A stretch of DNA of 64,000 nucleotides from Oceanobacillus zhaokaii (GCF_003352005.1 NZ_CP024848.1:1993001-2057000); one strand, 5' to 3'; positions 15,268-24,874 are shown, counted from the stretch's first letter. Program-made: numbers and translations. The notes: a model not told the origin generated them from the letters alone.

Positions 15268-15541
15268 ATGGAAAAAATGGTTTTTAATTTTATTTGCATT
15301 TATGCTGTTTATTGCCAATGGCTGTGAAAATTCGAGTCTGAAAATAACTGAGGAAGAAGTAGAAGCAAGAGTTATTGAAGACCACACTGGGGAAATAGGG
15401 GAAGTTAAAATAATATCAGTAAGTCACAAAAGAGGTAAGTATATTGTTGAGTGGGAAAATAGGGAAAACTGTGAGAATCGAGTTGACCAAATTGATGACC
15501 AAAACGGTGATTTCATTAAAGGCGAAACTACAATTTGTTAA
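15268..15541 (+). pseudogene. Small lipoprotein, start codon out of frame
   Basis: The lipoprotein frame has a hydrophobic segment and lipobox (KKWFLILFAFMLFIANGC), then an acidic domain TEEEVEARVIEDHTGEIGEVKIISVSHKRGKYIVEW... to TAA 15541. It has no start codon with a ribosome site. The ATG at 15268 reads into a stop after 19 codons, and one extra G after it would explain this. AAGGAG is at 15242. Confidence 0.55.
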
Positions 15542-15800
15542 TTTCAACTGGAGCAAAATCTTTAAATCGTTTTTTTGGATGTATAAAGCAATTGAATGCG
15601 ACAATTGTCGTACTACACATAAGATAACTAATTTTGGAAAAAGTGCAATTATAGCTATGAGTATTTTGCCGATATGGATATTTGGTAATATTCTTTCTCC
15701 ATCCGATAACATCTTTTTGTCGGCTGGTATAGGAGTTCTTGTGGGGATTACTGGTTTTTTACTTACACCATATGTTGTTCGTTACAAAGAAGCATTATGA
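15540..15800 (+). pseudogene. CXXC-20-CXXC family membrane protein, N-terminus missing
   Basis: The frame reads NWSKIFKSFFWMYKAIECDNC(R)TTHKITNFGKSAIIAMSILPIWIFGNIL... with two C-terminal membrane helices. The segment up to ECDNC matches the second half of the CXXC-20-CXXC signature. The first CXXC and the start are gone because the lipoprotein remnant is fused directly in front. Confidence 0.6.
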
Positions 15801-15807
15801 ATTATTA

Positions 15808-15855
15808 TACTTAAAGTAAATGGCGCAAGAGTTATACAAGGCGATCAGTAAAATA
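15808..15855 (+). repeat. Cassette-type repeat, copy 15, cut by the IS3 remnant
   Basis: tatacttaaagtaaatggcgcaag... is core A and ends ...acaaggcgatcagtaaaat at the hairpin loop, where the IS3 remnant begins. This is the same place as in copy 3. Confidence 0.75.
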
Positions 15856-16285
15856 TAAATTGCACCCCAATTGTTAGACACAATTAGTAATTGGAGGTGC
15901 AGTTTTTGTATGGCTAAATTTTCTACTAAAGAAAAACTACAAGCAGTAAAGCGATATTTAAACCGAAGTGAAAGTGATTTAGATATTGCTCGGTCTATTG
16001 GTGTACATCATAGTAACCATTAATCAATGGGTTAAACACTATGAACTTTTTGGTGAGGTTGTATTTCGAAAAAACTATACAACCTACTCTGTAGAGTATA
16101 AACTAGACGTATTTAGCTGCATGAACGAACGAGGGACGTCTATCAGAGAAACAGCGGCAATTTTTAATATTCCATCGATTACTATATAATAAACGGATTA
16201 AGGCAAAACTAAAAGGCATGAGCCTATACAATATCGAACCCATGCCCATCATGCTTCCTAATAAAATAACCTGTCTAACACTTCA
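15856..16285 (+). mobile_element. IS3-family remnant, internally deleted
   Basis: A relative of the 1309-2756 element in the opposite orientation. It keeps the orfA-side end with its hairpin, an orfA broken by a frameshift (MAKFSTKEKLQAVKRYL... then KHYELFGEVVFRKNYTTYSVEYKLDVFSCMNERGTSIRETAAIFNIPSI), and the last about 90 bp of orfB plus the distal end. Confidence 0.88.
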
Positions 16286-16336
16286 GATTTTTCACATGTC
16301 TTTTCAAATGTCTCTTATAATCTATCCATTAACTTC

Positions 16337-17703
16337 TTAAATATTTGATGACATCTTCAATGATCTCTGAGTCACTCCCGCCGTTTTGAAATAAACAATA
16401 TCATTTGGGATCAAAAATGAATCAAAAAACACCTTCATTTCATCTACATCTGAAAAATGATAAACATTATTTGGATTTACTCCTGCCTCTATAGCTGGCT
16501 TTACAAATTCTTTTGCAATGAATCCTTTGGTGATGAGAACGTCGATCCCCAAATCACCGAGTAGATGCCCTGCCTTTTCGTATTCTTCATCAGCATATCG
16601 TCCCAGTGCTGCCATTCTTCCCAGTACAGCAATTTTCCTTTGGGATGGCAAAGCTATCCTGCATAATGTTTCTAAGCCTTCTCTTAAGGAAGCAGGATTT
16701 GACTTCCAAGTATCATCCACCAACGTAATTTGCTTTCGTCCTTCAATTATTTGAAAATGTGAACTCAAGTGATAAAAAGTAGATAATCTCTTTAAAGCAT
16801 AGCGAAAATCCACCCCTAAAATTGCAGCGGCGGCTGCTGAAGCGCATGCATTATATACATTATGCTCACCAAGACCCGGTATATAACCTTTATATTCACT
16901 TTGCTTATATTCAATCCAAAAAGTCATGCCGGATGAATCAAATTGATAGTCTGTAATCCTAAAAATAGCATCCTTGTCTTTTCCAAACGTTATAATATCT
17001 CCCTTAAATTGAGAAGTATCGATAGGGGAAAGGTATGGGTCGTCCATATTTAGAATGAGAGTCCCCTGATTGTTCATGCCTTCCATTATTTTTGCTTTTT
17101 CTGCTATATAATCATCAAATTTTAATTCATCCGTATGATCCACATCAATGGTCATAATCCCAATCGTCGGGTAAAAATACTTACCTAATTCCGTCATATC
17201 CCCTTTTGAAGATACGGCTGTTTCAAACACTGCAATATCCGTATCGTCATCAATTCCCATTAAATAAGGAAGGTTGTAATATCTGGCATTTTTACTGGAT
17301 ATCGTTGCCTGGACATTGTTTTTTCTTCCAAAATGTGTTTTAGCATTTCTTTGGTAGTCGTTTTTCCACATGTACCAGTAATGGCGACTACAGGGATGTT
17401 AAACAGATGCCTGTAATATGAAGTGAATTTAAAGAAAGTGTCATTGAGGTCCTTTACCATAATGATTTGCTCAGGTTTTAATTTTTTCATATGAGAAAAT
17501 GGTGTATCCGTAACGATGAAAACATTCTTGTAATTCTTTATAGATTTAACAGGCACCTCTCTATTGTTCCAACGAAAATATAAAGTATGACTGCTAATTT
17601 CAAATCTGTCATAAGTGACCGTCTTGATCCGTATACCTTTTTGCTTATCATTAGGCTGAATACCCATTGCTGTTAAAATGTTCTCCAATAATAATGTCTT
17701 CAA
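16337..17703 (-). pseudogene. MurF-like Mur ligase family protein, frameshifted
   Basis: Two overlapping frames make one protein of about 455 residues. Residues 1-135 (TTG start 17703) contain the ATP P-loop AITGTCGKTTTKEML. After an A6 run near 17325 the frame changes and continues NNVQATISSKNARYYNLPYLMGI...VFETAVSSKGDM, the central domain, and the C-terminal ligase domain ITLVDDTWKSNPASLREGLETL...IAVLGRMAALG. Domain order fits MurF-type amide ligases, but it is outside any dcw cluster, so the substrate is unknown. Confidence 0.75.
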
Positions 17704-17736
17704 AATATCACTCTTAAGTTCCTTTTTTGAAAAAGC

Positions 17737-17781
17737 ATCTCCGTCACTAATGCTGTTCTACATGGTATTAGTGACGGAGAT
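17737..17781 (-). terminator. 15-bp perfect inverted repeat upstream of the Mur gene
   Basis: ATCTCCGTCACTAAT and its exact complement around a 15-base loop. On the minus strand the 3' arm is followed by GCTTTTT, so it would work as a terminator or leader attenuator just before the TTG start of the Mur pseudogene. Confidence 0.6.
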
Positions 17782-17898
17782 TGTATAATATGACGTGGCC
17801 CCTAATGCAGGTGCGTGATAACTACACAGAAAATTAGCGGAATATAAAATCATTGTTTGTCATAAACTTATGAGCTTTTAGAATTTGAACTGGACCTA

Positions 17899-18365
17899 AA
17901 AGCTTAAATATCGGTTGGTCTGCCTGTGCTGGAGCAATCATTGCTCTTTTAGTAGGAGTAGTAGTGATGTTTTAGAAGTAATAGACATTACGTGGAATGC
18001 AACATTATCGTTTGTTGCGATCATCCTTATTACATTTATATTGAATCAAATTGGTTTGTTTGAGTGGGCAGCTCCACATATGGCAAGGTTTGCAAAGGAA
18101 AATGGAATTATAATGTTCGTCTATGGTATTTTAGGTGCATTGTTGTGCGTTATTTGCCAATGATGGAGCTGCATTAATATTGACACCAATTGTACTTGCA
18201 ATAAAATCGGTGATTAGAGGAGCACCTTGGGATATTGTGTTTTTCTCGTAATGTATGGTTGGGAATAGAATATTCGTATTTAGCAATTGGGACAGGGCTT
18301 TTTTCTAGCTTTATATTATTAGTATTATGTTCGAACAAAAATAATGTTACTAGGCAGAATTGTGA
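17899..18365 (+). pseudogene. arsB: Arsenite efflux permease (ArsB-type), internal remnant with several frameshifts
   Basis: Successive frames give [94 protein letters not shown] and APWDIVFFS. This order and wording are typical of ArsB. The first helix and the C-terminal half are missing. No ars regulator or reductase is nearby. Confidence 0.75.
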
Positions 18366-18383
18366 AATCTAATAGTTCTTCTT

Positions 18384-18550
18384 CAACTATATGGTGCAAG
18401 AATTTAAAATGAGAACGAATGGCAGCTGTATTTTTCTTATTGCACCAAAGGGTCAGTAATTTGGTCGTCTTGTTTCGCATGAAATACTCATATTATTTTC
18501 GAAATATTCGCCAATATTAAAGTGCTTATTTATTGAGTTAAATCAGGCTA
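18384..18550 (+). repeat. Cassette-type repeat, copy 16 (degenerate)
   Basis: aactatatggtgcaagaatt is core A. The diverged middle contains ggcagctgtatttttc, then the spacer tattttcgaaatattcgcca, and a weak core B (ttgagttaaatcaggctaga). Confidence 0.5.
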
Positions 18551-18594
18551 GAAGAGGATGGGTTAAATTTATCTGTTCAGGGTGGGAGAGAAAT

Positions 18595-18976
18595 TTGAAA
18601 AGACCATTAGGAGTATCTTCAATTAGTTATTTCTATATATTCAGTTCAGTTGTCTTGATTGCAACAGCAATATTCTTTGAAGTAGAAGCTAATCCATTGG
18701 GAATATCAGATAGGTTTGGTCTACCAAATATGCCAGAAAGATTATTAAATTTATAGCGGCGATTGGTTCTCTTATCATTGTATAGGGTTATATGAGTTTA
18801 AAAAAATGGGGTTTTGGATGATGATTATATACTCATTAGGCTTTGGCTTAATAAGTTATATTTTGATATTCTCCTATAATCAACAACCATTTACAGGGAA
18901 TTTTATACGGTCATTAACTGTTCTTATTTATACAATGTATGTTAGGAAATCTTTTCTTTTTACGCGCAAAAATTAA
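18595..18976 (+). pseudogene. Four-helix membrane protein, frameshifted
   Basis: TTG 18595 follows GGGAGAG and opens LKRPLGVSSISYFYIFSSVVLIATAIFFEVEANPLGISDRFGLPNMPERLL. Further shifts near 18750-18785 are needed to continue IAAIGSLIIV...GYMSLKKWGFWMMIIYSLGFGLISYILIF...IRSLTVLIYTMYVRKSFLFTRKN. Four hydrophobic segments are visible. The family is not recognised. It follows repeat copy 16. Confidence 0.55.
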
Positions 18977-19081
18977 TTATTTCGGACCATTTTATGGCAT
19001 AAGAAGGAGTTTTTGATTGAGTATCGAAATTGTTTTTTATTAAATTTTATAATATTTGTACAAAAGAATGGAAGTGAAAAT

Positions 19082-19777
19082 ATGCAAAAGACTGTTCTGC
19101 TTGTTGAGGATGATAAAGATATTAGTGAATTGGTTAGTAATCACTTGGGGCAGGAGAATTTTACAGTAATTACTGCATTTGATGGAGAGGGGGCACTGGA
19201 ATTACTTAAGAAAAATGAGGTTGATTTAATCTTACTTGATTTAATGCTGCCTAAACTAAGTGGGTTAGATTTTCTTAAGCAGGTAAGAACAACAAGTTTA
19301 ATTCCTGTCTTGATCATTTCAGCAAAAGGGAGTGATATAGATAAAGCGTTAGGTCTTGGTTTTGGTGCAGACGATTATATTAGCAAGCCTTTTTCTATGC
19401 TAGAACTAACAGCCAGGGTACATGCTGCCATTCGAAGGGCTACACAATATCTTCCTTCAGAGAATGGGACTAATTCAACTATCCTTTATTTTAAAGCGCT
19501 TTCTCTTGACTTAAAAAACTTTTTAGCGCGAGTTAATGGGAAGTCTGTAAAGCTTACATCTAAGGAATTTCATATTTTGAAACTATTTATGACCAATCAG
19601 AACAGGGTATTTACCAAGGAGCAAATTTACCATCTCATTTGGGAAGATGACTATTATGGCAATGAAAATGTGATTAACGTCCATATTAGAAGACTTCGGG
19701 GAAAAATAGAAGACGAACCGTCCAATCCAGAGTACATTCGGACAATATGGGGAATCGGATATAAATTAGGTGAATAA
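19082..19777 (+). CDS. ycbL: OmpR-family response regulator (YcbL-like)
   Basis: A 231-residue regulator starting at ATG 19082 after GGAAGTG; the frame extends upstream to 19013 without a site. The receiver shows acidic residues in VEDDKD, phospho-Asp in LILLDLMLPKLSG and Lys in SKPFSML. The DNA-binding domain ends NVHIRRLRGKIE...IRTIWGIGYKL. The order with kinase, ATPase and permease, and all four lengths, closely match B. subtilis ycbLMNO. Confidence 0.85.
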   Translation: MQKTVLLVEDDKDISELVSNHLGQENFTVITAFDGEGALELLKKNEVDLILLDLMLPKLSGLDFLKQVRTTSLIPVLIISAKGSDIDKALGLGFGADDYISKPFSMLELTARVHAAIRRATQYLPSENGTNSTILYFKALSLDLKNFLARVNGKSVKLTSKEFHILKLFMTNQNRVFTKEQIYHLIWEDDYYGNENVINVHIRRLRGKIEDEPSNPEYIRTIWGIGYKLGE

Positions 19778-19780
19778 CTT

Positions 19781-20716
19781 ATGGTCCTTTTATTAAGTAT
19801 AATCATAGTTGTTTCGTTTGTGATTATTGGCGTGCAATATTATTTTAGGAGAAAACTAGATAGAGATCTGAACGACATACGAAATAAACTTTCAGATATT
19901 ATTGATCAGAAGACGACTGAAAAAGTGCTATTACAAACCAATCAGAAAAACATTAAACAATTCCTCATTCAAATTAACCGTCTTTTAGATTACAATCAAC
20001 AAGTGATTGCAGATTATCTAAAAACTAAAGACAGCTTAAGAAAAATGCTGTCTAACATGTCTCACGATTTGAAGACCCCATTAACAGTCATTTTAGGTTA
20101 TGTCGAGAAATTAACTATAGACAAAAGTATGAGTGTAGAAGAACAGTACCAGGTTACTTCTCGTCTTCATCAAAAAACACTTAATGTAATAGCGCAGCTC
20201 AATCAATTTTTTGACCTTGTTAAACTTGATTCTGGGGATTATCCATTCCCTTTAAGTAGGATTTCTATTAATGAAATTTGCAGGAAAAATGTCCTAGATT
20301 TTTATGATATGCTTCAATCTAAAAATCTTCAGGTGGAAGTGACCATTCCAGAACAATACTATTACATTCTTGGTAATGAAGAGGCATTAAACAGAATCTT
20401 AAGCAATCTTATCTCAAATGCCATCCGTTATGGAAGTGATGGCGGCGTGTTTGGGTTAACAGTTCGAGAAGATGGGGACCATATCGCCATTGATATTTGG
20501 GATAAAGGAAAAGGAATCGCTAAGGTGCATCAAGAGCAAGTGTTTGAACGGTTATATACTCTGGATGATGCGAGAAATTCAGATTTTCAAAGAAGTGGAA
20601 TCGGGTTAAGCATTACAAAACATTTAATAGAAGCTATGAAAGGTTCCATCCACTTGAGTAGTAAACCTTATGAAAAAACGGTCTTTACGTGTGTATTCCA
20701 TCGCATTACATTTTAA
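19781..20716 (+). CDS. ycbM: Sensor histidine kinase (YcbM-like)
   Basis: 311 residues with a single N-terminal membrane helix (about 1-22) and almost no extracellular part. The H-box is NMSHDLKTPLTVILGY; the ATPase domain shows LSNLISNAIRYG (N-box), DIWDKGKGI (G1) and RSGIGLSI (G2). Small kinases of this kind often work with ABC transporters in peptide-antibiotic response. It starts 3 bases after the regulator stop, so the two are surely co-transcribed. Confidence 0.88.
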   Translation: MVLLLSIIIVVSFVIIGVQYYFRRKLDRDLNDIRNKLSDIIDQKTTEKVLLQTNQKNIKQFLIQINRLLDYNQQVIADYLKTKDSLRKMLSNMSHDLKTPLTVILGYVEKLTIDKSMSVEEQYQVTSRLHQKTLNVIAQLNQFFDLVKLDSGDYPFPLSRISINEICRKNVLDFYDMLQSKNLQVEVTIPEQYYYILGNEEALNRILSNLISNAIRYGSDGGVFGLTVREDGDHIAIDIWDKGKGIAKVHQEQVFERLYTLDDARNSDFQRSGIGLSITKHLIEAMKGSIHLSSKPYEKTVFTCVFHRITF

Positions 20717-20768
20717 ATAATTATTCACAAGAGATGTTCAGTTAGAATGGCCTCTTTTTTTGGTAAAT

Positions 20769-21001
20769 AGAGGCTGGGACAAAAGTGTTTTTACCAGATG
20801 AAATCCGAACATAATTGTCGGAAATAACCCGCTCCAGAAATATACTTCGCGCATCAAGAAGCGGCTGGTGAGCCCTCTTGTGCTATCGAACCTAGGTGTC
20901 TCGCCTATATTCTTCCCACAGGAGTCTACGTATAATTCCTCCGCTAAGTGAGTAAGTTGTTCGTCCTTAAAGTTAAACACTTTAGTTATGTCTCAGCCTC
21001 T
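20769..21001. mobile_element. MITE-like element between the kinase and ABC genes
   Basis: About 233 bp with inverted ends AGAGGCTGGGACA... and ...TGTCTCAGCCTCT, like the ends of IS1182-type elements of Bacilli. The interior holds the actcctgtgggaag and gagacacctaggttc motifs often seen near such elements. The 80-codon minus frame here has no protein-like features. It separates the two-component genes from the transporter genes. Confidence 0.65.
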
Positions 21002-21157
21002 GCCTCTATTTGCATAAGTGGAACTAAGGCAATTCGCCTCAAGGCTTTAGTTTCTTACGACTAACAAAAAAACTTAAGAATTTTGTAAGGATTTCGACAG
21101 AAAAAAGAGCTTTTTAATGCTTATGATGATAATAGATGGAGGAAAGGAGGAATCAGT

Positions 21158-22081
21158 ATGAATAGCGTTGTGAAAACAACTGGGCTCACAAAAATGGCAA
21201 AGGGAAAACAGCTGGTAACAAATATAAATTTTCGTATTCATAAAGGAGAAATTTACGGTTTTCTCGGTCAGAATGGCGCAGGTAAAACAACGATTATGAA
21301 AATGCTCAGTGGAATAACGAAGCCAACAAGTGGAGAAATCGAATTATTTGGCCAGAGGCTTAATGAGAGTTCGAAGTTTATTTTAAAAAGAGTCGGAAGT
21401 ATTATAGAATATCCAATCTTTTTTGAGCATTTAACTGCAATAGAAAATCTGAAGCTCCACTCGGAATATCTAGGATATTATGATGAAAAAGGAATAAAAC
21501 AAGCGTTGGATATGGTCCATTTACAAGGGATTGAGGATAAAATCGTGAAGGAATTTTCCCTAGGAATGAAGCAACGACTGGGGATAGCTAGAGCTATTAT
21601 TACTAAGCCTGAACTGATTATTTTAGATGAGCCCACAAATGGTTTAGATCCTATTGGGATAAAAGATACCAGGGATTTAATCTTAATGCTTAACAAGGAG
21701 TACGGAATAACCTTTATCCTTTCTAGCCATATTTTAGGAGAAATGGAACAGGTTGTAGACAGGATTGGTGTCATTGATAATGGAATCTTGTTAAATGAAG
21801 TAACATTAGAAGATATTAGAAAGCAACGAACAGATTACATCGAGTTATTGACAACAGAAGTACAAAAAACGCTTTATTTACTTGAAAATGAACTGCATAT
21901 TTCGAATTTGAAAGTCATTCAAGGGAATAGAATTCGGATATACGATTTGACTCATTCTCAAAGCAAAATTTCCAAAATGTTAATTCTCCATGATATAGGC
22001 ATTGAAGAGATTCAAAAACATACGAGCTCCTTGGAAGACTATTTTTATGAGCAAATAAAGGGGGGAGAAAAAAATGTTTAA
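21158..22081 (+). CDS. ycbN: ABC transporter ATP-binding protein, bacitracin/lantibiotic-immunity type (YcbN-like)
   Basis: 307 residues, ribosome site AAAGGAGGAA. Walker A is GQNGAGKTTIMKML, the signature FSLGMKQRLGIARAI, Walker B LIILDEPTNGLD, with the H-loop in ILSSHIL. A C-terminal extension of about 90 residues follows, as in BcrA-type ATPases. It overlaps the permease by 8 bases. The probable role is export of, or immunity to, a peptide antibiotic, under control of the adjacent two-component system. Confidence 0.88.
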   Translation: MNSVVKTTGLTKMAKGKQLVTNINFRIHKGEIYGFLGQNGAGKTTIMKMLSGITKPTSGEIELFGQRLNESSKFILKRVGSIIEYPIFFEHLTAIENLKLHSEYLGYYDEKGIKQALDMVHLQGIEDKIVKEFSLGMKQRLGIARAIITKPELIILDEPTNGLDPIGIKDTRDLILMLNKEYGITFILSSHILGEMEQVVDRIGVIDNGILLNEVTLEDIRKQRTDYIELLTTEVQKTLYLLENELHISNLKVIQGNRIRIYDLTHSQSKISKMLILHDIGIEEIQKHTSSLEDYFYEQIKGGEKNV

Positions 22082-22751
22082 ATTAATGCGATTAGAATGG
22101 AAAAAATTAAATCAGCGTTCAGTGATTGGTGAAATAATCATTTACTGGGTAATTCTTATGTTTTGTCCTGTGTTTTTTATAAAAATGGTTATGCCTTTTT
22201 TTGGCGAGAGCTATGCTGCGGCCATTGAACTAAATTTGTATATACAAATGGGGCTCATCTTGTTTGGAGGATCCCTCATCAATCAAGTTTTCATTGATGA
22301 ATATAAAAATAAAACGATCTCGCTTTCTTTTGGATATCCGATTAGCCGAAAAAAGTTGTTTACGGCAAAAGTACTGTTTATCTCACTATTTGTCTTTCTT
22401 GCTACGATTCTTGCCTTTTTATTGACAGGTTTGACAACGTATTTACTTGATCAGGTTTTTCCTATTATTAACGGCCAGCCAACTGGTTCGGATGTTGCCA
22501 CCTATTTTAGTAGTATGATTATCGGCTCGCTAATTGTTACCCTGATTGGTTTCATTCCACTCTTTTTCTTTGGCATTTGGAAAAGAGCAACAGTACCAAC
22601 AGTTATATGCTCTATAGCAACTATGCAATTACCAAATTTCTCATCACTCTTATATCTTAAACCGGAGTTTGTCATAGCACTACTGTGCATATTAGGAGCA
22701 CTTAGCATATACTCTTCCATAAAAACTGCGGAGAGTGTGGGGGAAATTTAG
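22074..22751 (+). CDS. ycbO: ABC-2 type permease (YcbO-like)
   Basis: 225 residues with six predicted membrane helices (for example ILMFCPVFFIKMVMPFF, VLFISLFVFLATILAFLL, IIGSLIVTLIGFIPLFFFG). Its start lies inside the ATPase gene (8-base overlap), so translation is coupled. It is the membrane half of the putative peptide-resistance transporter. Confidence 0.85.
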   Translation: MFKLMRLEWKKLNQRSVIGEIIIYWVILMFCPVFFIKMVMPFFGESYAAAIELNLYIQMGLILFGGSLINQVFIDEYKNKTISLSFGYPISRKKLFTAKVLFISLFVFLATILAFLLTGLTTYLLDQVFPIINGQPTGSDVATYFSSMIIGSLIVTLIGFIPLFFFGIWKRATVPTVICSIATMQLPNFSSLLYLKPEFVIALLCILGALSIYSSIKTAESVGEI

Positions 22752-23185
22752 TTTTGGGGGAATATGTATATTAGACGAAATCTGGTTTTTGTTTAATCCT
22801 TTTTCAAACCATCGGATAAAAGGCAATTCGAAATAGAATTGTGTAAATATTTACCGAACATACTGTTGAAGAAAGATCTCGACTAATTGCTATTATTCAT
22901 ATCGCAATTAGGAGTGGTATATGAGGACAATTATTATTAATTCTGAAATACCTTTACGCTTAAGGGGTGTAAAAAAACAATCAAACTTTATTTTAAAGCC
23001 ACAGTTCATGTTGTTTTTAGAATAAAGTTTGATAAAAAATGCAAGATTTTTACTTAGAAAAATGTGCATTTAAAAAAGATATATAGATTAGCAATTAAAA
23101 ATGATGGACTTCATTTTTGTGAAGATGGATATAATTTTCTATAGGTTTAATAACAAAGAAGGTTTAAGAAATTAGTTTTTGAAGT
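22752..23185. other. Non-coding stretch with one long hairpin
   Basis: No frame with a start signal or protein-like sequence. An inverted repeat ATCAAACTTTATTTTAAA / TTTAGAATAAAGTTTGAT (17 of 18 matches, about 22978-23036) stands near the middle without a T-run. Confidence 0.5.
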
Positions 23186-23260
23186 AAATGATTAAATACA
23201 ACAAGGAGATCGTCAATAAGGCGAGATTTTTTAACTAAAGGGGCAGTTTAAGTTTAACAA
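23186..23260 (+). repeat. Cassette-type repeat, copy 17 (short type)
   Basis: Diverged core A (gaagtaaatgattaaataca), then acaaggagatcgtc/aaggcgagattttt, then core B (aactaaaggggcagtttaag at 23233-23252). Confidence 0.7.
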
Positions 23261-23294
23261 TAAAATTTTTTTCTAATTAAGTGGGAGTGAAAGA

Positions 23295-23804
23295 GTGGAT
23301 AGGAAAATAACAGTTGAAGACTATAACTCACATTGGTCCGAACAATTTGATAAAGAAAAAGTTAACCTGAAGCAAAATTTGACCAATGAAGTAATCTCAA
23401 TTGAACACATTGGAAGTACATCTGTAAAAGGGTTAGGTGCTAAACCCATTTTAGATATTGCTATCGGAGTAAATGATTTAGAGATAGTTAGCAAATTTAT
23501 TGAGCCATTAAAACAAATACGATATGAATTTGTTTATCATAAAGAATTTCCTGATAGACGCTTTTTTAGAAAGGGTCAATGGGGAGCTGGTACCCACCAT
23601 TTACATTTTTATAAGTTTAAAGGTGAACACTGGAACAATCAAATTCTGTTTCGAAATTATTTAAGAAAGAATCCAGATGTTTTAAAAGAATATTACCAGC
23701 TAAAGGTTGATTTGGTTGAGAAATACCGTTTTGATAGAGTTTCTTATACAAAGAATAAGGCTCCTTATATTCAAAAAGTGATACTTAAAGCAAAAGAAGA
23801 ATAA
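23295..23804 (+). CDS. GrpB-family (UPF0157) nucleotidyltransferase-like protein
   Basis: 169 residues from GTG 23295 with GTGGGAGTGA upstream. It shows the GrpB hallmarks: VEDYNSHWSEQFDKEK, ISIEHIGSTSVKGLGAKPILDIAIGV (GSTS plus the metal-binding Asp of a nucleotidyltransferase fold) and HHLHFYKF...FRNYLRKNPDV. The family is often linked with CoaE, but the small stand-alone forms have no proven role. It is a single gene between copies 17 and 18. Confidence 0.9.
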   Translation: MDRKITVEDYNSHWSEQFDKEKVNLKQNLTNEVISIEHIGSTSVKGLGAKPILDIAIGVNDLEIVSKFIEPLKQIRYEFVYHKEFPDRRFFRKGQWGAGTHHLHFYKFKGEHWNNQILFRNYLRKNPDVLKEYYQLKVDLVEKYRFDRVSYTKNKAPYIQKVILKAKEE

Positions 23805-23826
23805 AGACAATCATAACTTTTAATTA

Positions 23827-23858
23827 TGCTAACGGGGCAGGTTAGTTTAGAAGGAAAT
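23827..23858 (+). repeat. Cassette-type repeat, copy 18 (core B only)
   Basis: tgctaacggggcaggttagt at 23827-23846 then ttagaagg. The arms CTAAC/GTTAG are exact. The GrpB gene ends 23 bases upstream. Confidence 0.75.
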
Positions 23859-23904
23859 GTATTACTTAGGGCGGATTTAGTATATAAAGTGGTTAGAAGA
23901 TTGG

Positions 23905-24021
23905 TCAGGCAGCGTCACTAGCTCTGGAGTCACCACCAACTGATTTTAATTGTTCTAAGAATAATTTTGTAATACTTGCCATAAAGGTAGCGCTTGGATA
24001 GGGACTGGCTCGATAAAACAT
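23905..24021 (-). other. 38-residue open frame, doubtful
   Basis: Minus-strand ATG 24021 gives MFYRASPYPSATFMASITKLFLEQLKSVGGDSRASDAA. The wording looks protein-like and may be the end of a decayed gene, but there is no ribosome site. Nothing else is visible in the 23860-24130 gap. Confidence 0.25.
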
Positions 24022-24133
24022 ACTAGTCACTTATCTGTGGAAAACCTAGTAAACTACAAAATAAATAGCTGATCTAGGAATATAAAGCTTGAAAAGTGGT
24101 TTAGAACTTTTCAAACTCGAATGTATGCTTTGT

Positions 24134-24165
24134 AAACCCTTCTCTTCTGAGAAGGGTTTTTAATT
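24134..24165 (+). terminator. Intrinsic terminator
   Basis: AAACCCTTCTC-ttct-GAGAAGGGTTTTTAATT, a strong + strand terminator not obviously linked to an intact gene. Confidence 0.8.
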
Positions 24166-24201
24166 AATATAAAATCTAAATGGAGATGGGAAAAATGTTA
24201 A

Positions 24202-24303
24202 ATGGCTATTACTACAGTTAGTGCGACAACATTTATAAAAGAAAATGTACTATTGGAAGTAGAAGCTAGAGGGCACAAGATTCTCTTCAAAGGTAGCTGT
24301 TGA
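24202..24303 (+). pseudogene. Possible OsmC-family N-terminal remnant
   Basis: ATG 24202 opens MAITTVSATTFIKENVLLEVEARGHKILFKGSC and stops at 24303. The LLEVEARGHKI segment resembles the first strands of OsmC-type peroxidase-related proteins; the redox-active Cys part is absent. GGAGATGGG lies upstream. The identification is weak. Confidence 0.3.
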
Positions 24304-24367
24304 AAATCCTGTTAAATAGAAAATGAATAAATGGTTCTGAAAAAGGTTACAACTTATAAAGTAATTT

Positions 24368-24874
24368 TTAATTGACTGGCGTCTTTGTAATCGTATGGTC
24401 TGAAGTTGGCTTTGGTGTCGCCTTGCTATTGGACTCAACTTTAGACTTTACGTCGTCTTTAGCGGATAGTAATTGATCCTTTGCCTCTACTGCTCTATCT
24501 TTTACATCGACTAATTCACCTTGTGCGTCTTTCACTGAAGACATCACTTCTTTTGATTCCTCAACTACATTTTTAGTTGTATCTTTAATATCTTTAACTT
24601 GTGTATCCAAAATTGCCTGTATTTTATTGATTGCCTCTTTGGAAATCTCTGTTGCATTCTGAACACGAGTGATAATAGCATTCTTCGTACCATTTGGATC
24701 TTCTTTAATTGTTGTTGCATATTTGTTTACGGAATCCTTCATGTTTTTAGAAGTATCTTTTACTTTCTCGCGTGCATTTCTATTCAGAAGAACTAATGAA
24801 GAAGCTCCTGCAATTATTCCAGCAACAATCAATCCTGTTTTTGCCTTTTTTTGTTTTTCTATTGTCATACCCAA
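24368..24874 (-). CDS. YtxH-like membrane-anchored coiled-coil protein
   Basis: About 168 residues, TTG start 24874 (AAGGGAG upstream) or ATG 24868. One N-terminal membrane helix (KTGLIVAGIIAGASSLVLL) is followed by a long charged helix with NAREKVKDTSKNMKDSVN repeats and a Lys/Pro/Thr tail. The pattern matches YtxH-domain general-stress proteins of Bacilli. Function unknown. It lies opposite to the cassette genes. Confidence 0.7.
   Translation of the reverse strand: MGMTIEKQKKAKTGLIVAGIIAGASSLVLLNRNAREKVKDTSKNMKDSVNKYATTIKEDPNGTKNAIITRVQNATEISKEAINKIQAILDTQVKDIKDTTKNVVEESKEVMSSVKDAQGELVDVKDRAVEAKDQLLSAKDDVKSKVESNSKATPKPTSDHTITKTPVN

Noticed and set aside
17800..17835. ctaatgcaggtgcgtgataa as a core A copy
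   Set aside because: The spacing between CTAA and GGTGC is wrong and there is no terminator or core B.
20738..20980. 80-codon minus frame as a gene
   Set aside because: It lies wholly inside a 233-bp element with inverted ends and has no ribosome site or protein-like pattern.
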